DNA of 64,000 nucleotides, taken from NCBI RefSeq assembly GCF_000173075.1, contig NZ_ABVL01000002.1, positions 496,001-560,000 on the forward strand, given 5' to 3'. The translations under genes were made by a program, and so were the position numbers. Of this stretch, positions 1 through 7,304 are shown piece after piece. The stretch's first letter is position 1; each line of letters begins with the position of its first letter. The DNA is from Chthoniobacter flavus Ellin428. GTDB taxonomy: Bacteria > Verrucomicrobiota > Verrucomicrobiia > Chthoniobacterales > Chthoniobacteraceae. Below the pieces are notes generated by a model that did no database searches, was not told the DNA's origin, and saw only the letters and a program-made list of their open reading frames with translations.

Positions 1-1040
1 GTGATGGGCGGCCTGCACGTGACCTCCCTGCCCGACGAAGCGCTCGAGCACGCCACCGCCATCGTCATCGGCGAAGGCGAACCGCTCTGGCCGCGGTTGC
101 TGGCGGATTTCGATCGCGGCTCGCTCCAGCGCATTTATCGGAGCGAAGAGCACGGTGCTTTCGATCTGCGCGAGGCGCCCATGCCGCGCTTCGATCTGCT
201 CGATCTGGACAAATATAATCGCATCACCGTGCAGACCAGCCCGCGGCTGCCCGCACAAGTGCGAATTCTGCGCGAGCAGCATCCTGCTCACGCCGCGCTA
301 CAAATTGAAACCCATCGAAAAGGTCATCGCCGAAATCCAGGCGATCAAACGCCTCTGGCCACGCCCCTTCATCGAGTTTGCTGACGACAACAACTTCGTG
401 CGCCGCGATCATTATAAGAGCCTGCTGCGCGCCCTCGCCCGGGAGAAAGTGCGCTGGTTCACCGAGGCCGATCTGCGCGTGGCCGAAGACGACGACCTCC
501 TCGGTCTCATGCGCGACAGTGGCTGCCAGCAGGTTCTCGTCGGCTTGGAAAGCCCGCGGCGCGCAAGCCTGGACGGTCTCGAGACCGCGGCAAACTGGAA
601 GCTGCGTCGGCACGATCGCTATCTCGCCGCCATCGAGCGCATTCAATCCAAAGGCGTCACCGTCAATGGGTTGCTTCATCCTCGGCCTCGATGGCGATAC
701 GCCGGAGGTTTTCGACGAAGTGCTGCGCTTTGTCCGCCAGAGCGGTTTGTACGAGGTGCAGGTTACTTTCCTCACCCCATTTCCCGGCACCCCGCTCTAT
801 CACCGACTCAAGGCCGAGGGACGAATCCTACGGGACCGCGCGTGGGACCTCTGCACGCTTTTCGACATCAATTTACAGCCGCGCCAGATGAGCGTGGCCG
901 AATTGCAGAGCGGATTCATGGGCCTCGTCAAAGAGCTCTACAGCGCAGAAGAGACCGCCACTCGCCGCCGCAATTTCAAGCGCCGCTATCGGACGCAACG
1001 TCGGCAGACGCCCCGGTCGGAACTCGCCACCGCGGCTTGA
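1..1040 (+). CDS. B12-binding radical SAM protein, 5'-truncated and frameshifted twice
   Basis: The gene enters from outside the window. The first ~80 codons look like the end of a cobalamin-binding domain (GGLHVTSLPDEA, VIGEGE). The radical SAM cluster motif CPHKCEFC follows at about 248-272, then the barrel, with FILGLDGD at about 673-696 and TPFPGTPLY at about 775-801. These parts lie in three successive frames. One extra C near 238-243 moves frame 1 to 2, and one extra G/T near 668-672 moves frame 2 to 3. The motif order is intact once both bases are removed, so sequencing error is more likely than decay. Such proteins do SAM radical chemistry, often methylation or hopanoid/lipid modification. 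The substrate cannot be told. The stop codon is at 1038-1040. Confidence 0.85.
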
Positions 1041-1139
1041 TGCGAAGCCATCACCGACGCGGCCCTGCCACCCCGCCGGCTGACACCAAGAATCTCGGCT
1101 CGCCTCTTTTGCCCCGGGCTGCTCATATTGGCCCAAACA

Positions 1140-1619
1140 ATGAGTGATCATCATCCGATTGAAAGCGAACAGGTCATGTGGTCTGGCTCCGTCTCGAACT
1201 GGCACTACGCTGGCAAATGGTCCGTCATCGTCATCATGCTGGCCCTGCTGGTCGGCTCGTTCTTACAGCACTGGATTGAAGACCGGACCGTGGAGTGGAT
1301 CATCCGCGGCGTCCTGCTCCTCGTCGCCATTTTTCTCATCGGGTGGATTCGCCTCGACCGCGCGAGCCGTAAATATCTCGTGACCAACGTCCGGGTGAGC
1401 ACCGAATTCGGCATCGTCTCCAAGCAATCCACCGAATTGCGCATCCAGGACATTCGGAGCATCAATTTCAACACCTCCGGTATCTCCGGTCTGGTCGGAA
1501 TTGGCCGGATCGAATTTGCCTCCGCCGCTTCTGATGATGCTGAGGTCGTCTTCTGGAACACGCCCAACGCGGAGAAAATCCGCGACCTGGTACGTTCGCT
1601 CCAGACGACCGCCACTTAA
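1140..1619 (+). CDS. PH-domain (bPH2/DUF304-like) membrane protein
   Basis: A protein of 159 residues with two hydrophobic helices near residues 25-45 and 53-71, followed by a bacterial PH-like domain (YLVTNVRVSTEFGIVSK, then a beta-rich segment ending in a helix). This is the usual build of bPH2/DUF304 proteins, which are membrane-anchored and of poorly known function. I chose the ATG at 1140 over an in-frame TTG at 1128 because the protein then begins directly with its charged N-terminus. It sits 99 bp after the radical SAM gene on the same strand, so co-transcription is possible. The family call rests on the helix-helix-beta pattern. Confidence 0.75.
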   Translation: MSDHHPIESEQVMWSGSVSNWHYAGKWSVIVIMLALLVGSFLQHWIEDRTVEWIIRGVLLLVAIFLIGWIRLDRASRKYLVTNVRVSTEFGIVSKQSTELRIQDIRSINFNTSGISGLVGIGRIEFASAASDDAEVVFWNTPNAEKIRDLVRSLQTTAT

Positions 1620-1681
1620 AAGCGGAGCGAGTGCAGAGGGCGGAAACACTCTCCGATGCCCTCCAACCGAATCGAGAAGAT

Positions 1682-2070
1682 ATGCCAGTCCCCGCCACTG
1701 TCGGTGCATTCGCTATAGTTCCAAGCAACGATCTGCCTGCCGCGATCCCCTTCTGGGAGCGGTTGGGGATTCACGCGCACGGGCGGAGACGCCAACTACA
1801 TTATCATGACTGGGTGGGGCTGCGAAGTTCATCTGACGCAGGCGGGAAGCGGCCTTTGGCGAGTGCCGGAAGAGAATAATCCCTTTGGTGTTTTCATCCG
1901 CACTCAGAACGTCGAGGCCATCGCCGCCCGAGGTCGATGACCTCATCATCCGCCCGGGCGGCATCTTGCGCCACCGGGAATGGAGATTGTATGAAGTTGG
2001 GATTTGCGGGCCGGACGGCCTTCTCGTTCGCGTCGGATGGCCCTCGCGCCTGATGGCCAGGAAGGACTAA
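1682..2070 (+). CDS. VOC (glyoxalase/bleomycin-resistance fold) protein, two frameshifts
   Basis: After correction this encodes about 128 residues of the vicinal oxygen chelate fold. It begins MPVPATVGAFAIVPSNDL and continues with PAAIPFWERLGF. An extra A near 1766-1768 shifts into the frame reading TGGDANYIIM and CEVHLTQAG. An extra C near 1930-1934 shifts into the frame reading VDDLIIRPGG and ending at the TAA at 2068-2070. The DxxxxIxFWxRLG start and the central beta strand are typical of bleomycin-resistance-like VOC proteins. The substrate is unknown. The two shifts are single-base insertions like those in the first gene, which points to consensus errors. Confidence 0.7.
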
Positions 2071-2123
2071 CAATCCCCCAGCGGTTTTATTGAAGTAAGC
2101 TCACCGCCACCCGGCGGTAAATT

Positions 2124-2750
2124 TGGTGGAGGTAAGGGGATTGCCGCTGCCAGCGGCCTGCATTTGGCGCTCCGCGGTTTTTTGGCGGCGCTACCGCGCG
2201 AGCAGTCGAACTGCGTTCCTCATCCCCTGCTCGCCTCTCCCGAGGCTCCAGAAATGTTTCGCCGCTCCCAGCGGCAAAAGATGGTGGAGGTAAGGGGATT
2301 GTTGCTCCGGCAACCTGCATTTGGCGCTCCGCGGTTTTTTGGCAGCGCTACCGCGCGAGCAGTCGAACTGCGTTCCTCATCCCCTGCTCGCCTCTCCCGA
2401 GGCTCCAGAAATGTTTTGCCGCTCCCAGCGGCAAAAGATGGTGGAGGTAAGGGGATTGTTGCTCCGGCAACCTGCATTTGGCGCTCCGCGTTTTTGGCGG
2501 CGCTACCGCGCGAGCAGTCGAACTGCGTTCCTCATCCCCTACTCGCCTCTCCCGAGGCTCCAGAAATGTTTTGCCGCTCCCAGCGACAAAAGATGGTGGA
2601 GGTAAGGGGATTGTTGCTCCGGCAACCTGCATTTGGCGCTCCGCGGTTTTTTGGCAGCGCTACCGCGCGAGCAGTCGAACTGCGTTCCTCATCCCCTGCT
2701 CGCCTCTCCCGAGGCTCCAGAAATGTTTTGCCGCTCCCAGCGGCAAAAGA
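2124..2750. repeat. Four ~157-bp tandem repeats, each starting with a copy of the tRNA-Ala 3' end
   Basis: Units begin at 2124, 2282, 2439 and 2594, with lengths 158, 157, 155 and 157 bp, and the array runs straight into the tRNA gene at 2751. Each unit opens with the same 19 nt, tggtggaggtaaggggatt, which is the complement of the last 19 nt of the tRNA including CCA. Each unit then carries small hairpins (for example gttgctccggcaac, and gccgctcccagcggc just before the next tail). Reading in the tRNA direction, the tRNA is followed by hairpin-tail-hairpin modules. Frames stay open through the units but give only reiterated peptides, so I do not call proteins here. Confidence 0.9.
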
Positions 2751-2826
2751 TGGTGGAGGTAAGGGGATTCGAACCCCTGGCCTTCTCATTGCGAACGAGA
2801 CGCTCTACCAACTGAGCTATACCCCC
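2751..2826 (-). tRNA. tRNA-Ala (anticodon CGC)
   Basis: A complete 76-nt cloverleaf can be drawn. The acceptor is GGGGGTA paired with TACCTCC, and includes the G3:U70 pair that identifies alanine tRNAs. The D-arm is GCTC/GAGC. The anticodon stem is TCTCG/TGAGA with loop TTCGCAA, giving anticodon CGC for codon GCG. The T-arm has the loop GTTCGAATC, and CCA is encoded. Directly downstream on the minus strand is a 10-bp hairpin (ttttgccgct ggg agcggcaaaa), followed by the tail-containing repeats. Confidence 0.97.
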
Positions 2827-3142
2827 AATAAGTGGACGGAGCTGGGACTTTACGTGGGGGACGTCGACCCTTCAAGTCTTTCGTCTCCCGCGCGGGTCAT
2901 CCACCGGGTGTGGGCTGGGAGGTCCAATCTGGACCGTCTCCGGCACCGCGCCGGTCGCGCCGTGGCAGGGCGGCGAAGATGGCCGAATGTGGCCGAAGCG
3001 CAAGTACAAATCGAACCGAATTTGATCAGCGAGCGAGACCGGACAGTTCGCGGGGAGCGAGCTCAGAACTCCTGACCCCGGCTCCGGCTTTTCTCCGCGC
3101 CAACATGGTGACGGCAAAAAATCTCCAGAGCCCTCAATGCCA
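2827..3142. other. Non-coding spacer upstream of the tRNA
   Basis: About 315 bp with no convincing gene on either strand. It should contain the promoter of the minus-strand tRNA near 2830-2880, but I cannot pick a clear -35/-10 pair. Open frames crossing it have the arginine-rich composition of chance GC-rich frames. Confidence 0.5.
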
Positions 3143-3265
3143 GTGAGGAAGGTTCCGGTACCGGTTAAAAGGAATGGTGCGCCGCGCATCGTCATCAACA
3201 GCCAACCCGTCCGGGCGCGCATGTTCTTCGGAGGCCGGGTCTCCGCTCCATCATCAGGGCCGTAA
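3143..3265 (+). pseudogene. Relic of a glycosidase N-terminus related to the gene at 7305
   Basis: A 40-codon frame (GTG to TAA) contains NGAPRIVINSQPVRARMFFG. This differs at only a few positions from residues 34-53 of the secreted glycosidase encoded at 7305, and the DNA is also clearly similar around 3173-3235 and 7404-7467. There is no signal peptide before it and no domain after it. It therefore looks like the remnant of a duplicated or recombined copy and not a functional small gene. Similarity is lost soon after the shared segment. Confidence 0.6.
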
Positions 3266-3426
3266 TTCCACTAGGGCCGACCTCAAAAATCAAAAAAGGA
3301 CGCCCTGCGGCGGCGACCAGCCTCGACCCGGCTCCCGAAGAGGAAACATGGTAGGCGAAGTGCCGCAGTTTGGAGTGTCGGTTATTCAAATACGAGAATA
3401 AGGCTTTTTCTCTGAATTTTTGCCCA

Positions 3427-3454
3427 TTGACGTGCCAGTACACGGGTGTATCTA
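3427..3454 (+). promoter_or_regulatory. Possible promoter of the prepilin cassette
   Basis: A TTGACG hexamer at 3427-3432 is followed after 16 bp by TATCTA at 3449-3454. The surrounding DNA is AT-richer than the rest of the window and lies about 75 bp before the first prepilin start. This is a visual sigma70-like match only. Confidence 0.3.
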
Positions 3455-3529
3455 TACGTAGTCTTCCGCAGTCTACATTCTCAATTTTGAGGCATGAGAC
3501 CTGCTCATATACCTTAAACATCAGTGTAT

Positions 3530-4330
3530 ATGCAAATTACGGCACCCAAACCCACAGTTCCGCCGGGCAGACCATTTTTTCAGACCTGCCACACGCTCAA
3601 GTGGGGCACACGCAACAGCACTTCGCGCGAAGGAGGGGTCACGCTAGTTGAGACCCTGATCAGTCTGGTGGTCATCGTGATCGGCCTGGCGGGGTTGTTC
3701 ACCACCGCCGCCCAGTCTTTTCGGCTCCTGCGACGGTCCAAGGAGTTGGTGACCGTCCGCGAGTGCATGCTAACCCGGATCGATTCCATACGCGCCCTGA
3801 GTTTCACGGAGGTGGCCAGGCCCGTTCTACCGGCGGGTTCCACCACGGCAAGCGGCTCGCTGAGCACCAGTGTGATGAATACGGACCCTAACTCCTTCGG
3901 CGGATCGCTTACTGCAATGAAAAACTTCAAGGAAACGGTCAACGTCTATGCGCTCGGCGGACAGATCTTCTCGAATGATACCCAGCGGCAAAGTGCGACT
4001 CCCGACTATCAATATGAATACGCATCTCAGATAGACAGCGCCGCTCCCGCCGCCCCCAAAACTTACAAATCCAACTCACAGACTCCGGGAGATTGGACAC
4101 TGCAGGTGGCCAACGCTCTGCCCTATTATCAAATCACCCGCGTGGGAATCGGGGCGAGCGCGGTTGTCACCGTCGATACCACCGGGTGCGCTAACACCCT
4201 ATCCCCCAACGACCTCAGCGGCTATCCGGCATTGCTCATCGATATTACTTACTCCTGGACAGACTCGAGTAACATCACCCGCACCCAGGTTGGGTCCATG
4301 ATCCAGTCCAAAAATGGCTCCCTCCAATAA
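3530..4330 (+). CDS. Prepilin-like protein (PilV-type, Verru_Chthon cassette-like)
   Basis: A 266-residue protein with a type III (prepilin) signal. A hydrophilic leader ends in REGG, followed by VTLVETLISLVVIVIGLAGL, where the Glu at mature position +5 is the methylation and assembly residue. The C-terminal part is beta-rich and Ser/Thr/Asn-rich, as in minor pseudopilins. The ATG at 3530 is used; a GTG at 3524 is also in frame. The leader of about 36 residues before the cleavage site is long for the class, so a later start is possible. It heads a tight three-gene cassette, 2 bp before the next gene. Processing would need PilD and a pilus or secretion platform encoded elsewhere. Confidence 0.8.
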   Translation: MQITAPKPTVPPGRPFFQTCHTLKWGTRNSTSREGGVTLVETLISLVVIVIGLAGLFTTAAQSFRLLRRSKELVTVRECMLTRIDSIRALSFTEVARPVLPAGSTTASGSLSTSVMNTDPNSFGGSLTAMKNFKETVNVYALGGQIFSNDTQRQSATPDYQYEYASQIDSAAPAAPKTYKSNSQTPGDWTLQVANALPYYQITRVGIGASAVVTVDTTGCANTLSPNDLSGYPALLIDITYSWTDSSNITRTQVGSMIQSKNGSLQ

Positions 4331-4332
4331 AA

Positions 4333-5076
4333 ATGCGTACCTCCTCTTCGCTTCGCCAATGCGGCATGACCATCGTTGAAATGATCGTCGCCACCTGCGT
4401 TTTCACCGCGGCGATGGCGGCATTGATCAGCGCCTCCATTGCCATGCAAACCTCATTTAAGGCCACGGACAGCTATTTCAGCAGCCAAGGTGACCAATTG
4501 CGGGTGATGGACTATTTCAACACAGACCTGCGCCGGGCGATGGCGGTCAGTGTCAGTTCCAACTCGGTCACTTATACGCCGCCAGGTGGGTCAACTCAGA
4601 CCTTTACCTATACGAACAATTCCATCGGCCAGGCGACAAAGTATTTCACAGTGGTCATTCCGCATTACCGGAAAGCAACAACCCCTGCCTCCGCCTTCTA
4701 CGATCCGACCACCCTCAACGACGTGACGATCGTCAATAACAAGGTCGCCTACGGGACCGACTATTCGAAACCCATCGTCGTTTGTTATTACCTGCTCGGA
4801 AGCACACTCTATCGCGCGGAAGTCGACCCCGATCTGCCAGCGACCGATTCCCGTAACAATCCCCGCAGCATCGCCGACAACGTCTCCGATTTTAGCGTCA
4901 TCGACAAGCCCTTCCAAGCCCCCTTAACCACGCAGATATTCATCACCGTCAGCGCGACGTTTGCGCCGAAATTCAGCCGCAGTAATTGGATGGCAGCTCT
5001 TCAACCGAATTCGAATACCGATGCCCGTGTGGGCACCACGGTAGGCACCAAAGTTTTGCTGAGGAATATATTCTAA
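4333..5076 (+). CDS. Prepilin-like protein (PilW-type)
   Basis: A 247-residue protein. A short leader ends in CG, followed by MTIVEMIVATCVFTAAMAAL, a prepilin N-methylation helix with Glu at +5. The rest is a beta-rich extracellular domain with many Ser/Thr/Asn residues. It begins 2 bp after the previous stop and its own stop overlaps the next start (TAATG), so the three genes are almost certainly one transcript. Position and size match the second minor pseudopilin of PilV-PilW-PilX sets. I infer a role as a minor component of a type IV pilus or type II secretion-like fibre. Confidence 0.8.
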   Translation: MRTSSSLRQCGMTIVEMIVATCVFTAAMAALISASIAMQTSFKATDSYFSSQGDQLRVMDYFNTDLRRAMAVSVSSNSVTYTPPGGSTQTFTYTNNSIGQATKYFTVVIPHYRKATTPASAFYDPTTLNDVTIVNNKVAYGTDYSKPIVVCYYLLGSTLYRAEVDPDLPATDSRNNPRSIADNVSDFSVIDKPFQAPLTTQIFITVSATFAPKFSRSNWMAALQPNSNTDARVGTTVGTKVLLRNIF

Positions 5077-6755
5077 TGAAATTCCAATCCTCCCTCTCCC
5101 AACCAACCGCCCGCCGTGAAGATGGTAGCTCGCTTCTCGCAGCGCTGTGCACTCTGGTCGTTCTGGCCCTCATCGCCGGCTCAACGTTTCTCACCGTCAG
5201 CAGTCGTTTTCGCTCCAACTACCAGACGGCAAGCTGGCACGACGCGCTGACCTCGGCGGAAGATGGGGCCCAGTATGCCTTGGTGCGGCTGCGCGCCCCG
5301 CTGACCAAGGTCGATCCCAGTCTCCAGCAGGGCGGCACTTCGAGCACCTCATGGACCGCCTTGCTCTTCAACCAGACGCTGACCAACCCTCTTCAGGTCC
5401 CCGGCTCCTTGCAGTCGGACCTCGCTACGCTCACCGCCGCCAATGCATCATCGACCAATGGCACCGTCACGATGTACACTTCCGGCGGCAACACCTATCC
5501 GCGGATTCAGCTTCCCACGCTCTCCATTCCCCACGGCGGCCAGAATTCCACGGGAAGCACGGTATTCAGCGCAAATGTAACCGTGGACGCCCTGCCCGGC
5601 ACTGGCGGCGCCAACTCAAGCGGCACTTGGTACCGTATTCGGTCCACCGGCATCGTCCCATTGGCGGGCGGCGCCAAGGTAGGTTCACAGAAGTACGACA
5701 ACTTGCTGCGCAAGCTGCAATTTCACGTCGACAGCGCCGGCAACACCCTGACCACACCGCAAGCTTCCCGCACGATCGAAGTCATTGCCAAACCCGTCTT
5801 CATCGGCGACGCCGCGCTTTTCTCCGCGACCGGCATCAATCTCAACAACCATAACATCACCATTGACAGCTACAACTCGACGGACCCAAACGCTTCGACT
5901 GGTGGAATACCCCAACCCGACGGGTCCGTCCTCTACGGCCAATACAGTGCGACCAAGGCCACCCAGCAGGCCAACGTCGTAAGCGACGATAACCCGCTGG
6001 GTAACGGCACCCCCGGCGTGATCAATCTGAGTCCCTCCGGCGCCAACATTTTCGGCAACGTCGCGACGAACGACACGCCGGTCCAGGGTAGCACCGCTAA
6101 CGTCCACGGCACGGTCACAACGGACTTCTATGAGGCTCTTCCCAATCCACCGGATCCCAACACCATGACCGGTGTTATATGGACACCCCTCGTACCCTCC
6201 AAAAGCGACATTACATTGGACAGCACGAACGGCACGGCCGCTTCACCGATACGCTATGAGGTCAGTGATACCAAGAGCGGCGATGCCTTAGGTTTACAAA
6301 GCTCCAACCTCATCATTACGGGGACTGGTTACATCGAAATCTGGATTCCGGGAGGGCTCAGCATAAGCGGCAATGCGGGGATCAATATTCCCGCCGGGGC
6401 GCATGTGACCTTTTACGTCGATAAGTCGGTGAGTATTGCCGGCAACGGCATTGTCAATACCTCCACCGTTCCGAGTAACCTCACCTTCTACGGCGACCCG
6501 AATCCGAAATCGACTCAGCAAATCGACATCTCCGGCAACGGTGTCTTTTCCGGCGTTGTCTACGCGCCCAACTCCTCTGTCTCAGTCAAGGGCGGTGGCT
6601 CTAACGGCGAGTTCGACGGCGCCATTATTGGCAATACCATCAGCTTCACCGGCGACACAAAACTCCACTACGACACGGCGTTGGGCAATCAGGGTGCGGT
6701 ACTCAATTACAGTATCGCCTCCTGGTTCGAAGACAACACGCTGGTTCCTCGCTAA
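5076..6755 (+). CDS. PilX-like secreted/fibre protein with beta-helical C-terminus
   Basis: A 559-residue protein. The N-terminus (residues 12-45) has REDGSSLLAALCTLVVLALIAG, which resembles the PilX/GspK membrane helix but lacks a clear prepilinase Gly-Phe site and the +5 Glu. The long exported part is rich in Asn, Gly, Ser and Thr. From about residue 270 it contains recurring short strands with glycine turns (for example LIITGTGYIEIW, SGNGVFSGVVYAP), as in beta-solenoid or polymer-forming cytoskeletal-type domains. The start codon overlaps the previous stop by one base. It is the largest member of the cassette, as is the 'A' protein of Verru_Chthon cassettes. It may cap or decorate the fibre. 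Confidence 0.7.
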   Translation: MKFQSSLSQPTARREDGSSLLAALCTLVVLALIAGSTFLTVSSRFRSNYQTASWHDALTSAEDGAQYALVRLRAPLTKVDPSLQQGGTSSTSWTALLFNQTLTNPLQVPGSLQSDLATLTAANASSTNGTVTMYTSGGNTYPRIQLPTLSIPHGGQNSTGSTVFSANVTVDALPGTGGANSSGTWYRIRSTGIVPLAGGAKVGSQKYDNLLRKLQFHVDSAGNTLTTPQASRTIEVIAKPVFIGDAALFSATGINLNNHNITIDSYNSTDPNASTGGIPQPDGSVLYGQYSATKATQQANVVSDDNPLGNGTPGVINLSPSGANIFGNVATNDTPVQGSTANVHGTVTTDFYEALPNPPDPNTMTGVIWTPLVPSKSDITLDSTNGTAASPIRYEVSDTKSGDALGLQSSNLIITGTGYIEIWIPGGLSISGNAGINIPAGAHVTFYVDKSVSIAGNGIVNTSTVPSNLTFYGDPNPKSTQQIDISGNGVFSGVVYAPNSSVSVKGGGSNGEFDGAIIGNTISFTGDTKLHYDTALGNQGAVLNYSIASWFEDNTLVPR

Positions 6756-7304
6756 GATCCGATTGAGCGGCCAACCGTAAGTTCTCCCGGGATAGGAACG
6801 ATCGCCGATCGTTCCGAAGCTTCCTCGCCCGGTAGACCACCGCTTCCTCTGAGGTCATTTTACCGGCTCTTTCATCCGATCCGTATATGCGGCCCTGGAG
6901 CGGTGGCGTGTAAGTTGCGGTGGGAGATCATGGCAGCGTTATGGAGCTGCCGATTTGACACGGTTGCCATATTTGAACGCGTTGGATGGCGTGCTATCAC
7001 AAGTCGATGCGGTTGGTATGAGAGATGAATCCGGACTGATCGACGTGATGCAGATTCTACGGACAGGTAAATTTCTTCACCATTACCCGGACCCTGCGGG
7101 CGGTTTCGAGGCCTTGCAGGCCGATTCCGAGAACGGACGTTCCACAAGCAAACCCTTCCGCATCCTGTGGAACGCCCATCAAAAGCGGGCGATTTGGCGT
7201 CGCGGGCTCTACGTAAAAGTTCCGTGTGGAGCGTCGATTCCCTCTAGATTCCGGCGGCACGTTGTTCGAGAATCTCCGCCTCACCAGCCCCCACCTTCCC
7301 CTCC
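6756..7304. other. Intergenic region after the prepilin cassette
   Basis: About 550 bp without a believable gene. It contains the hairpin at 6795-6815 and must hold the promoter of the glycosidase gene at 7305, but no clear hexamer pair is seen. Frames open through it have chance composition. Confidence 0.5.
6795..6815 (+). terminator. Hairpin after the prepilin cassette
   Basis: A perfect 9-bp stem (ggaacgatc / gatcgttcc) with a 3-nt loop lies 40 bp after the last stop of the cassette. No T-run follows, so it may act as an RNA-stabilising or weak terminator structure. Confidence 0.4.

Noticed and set aside
2124-2750. CRISPR array
   Set aside because: The units are ~157 bp and nearly identical throughout. 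There are no unique spacers and no cas genes.
2124-2826. Attachment site of an integrated element at the tRNA 3' end
   Set aside because: The 19-nt tail copies look like att cores, but no integrase or phage gene is near and the spacing is regular, so tandem duplication explains them better.
2164-3075. Protein with reiterated 50-residue units across the repeats and tRNA
   Set aside because: The frame is open only because the repeat is about a multiple of three in places. It runs through the tRNA gene and gives the typical translated-tRNA peptide.
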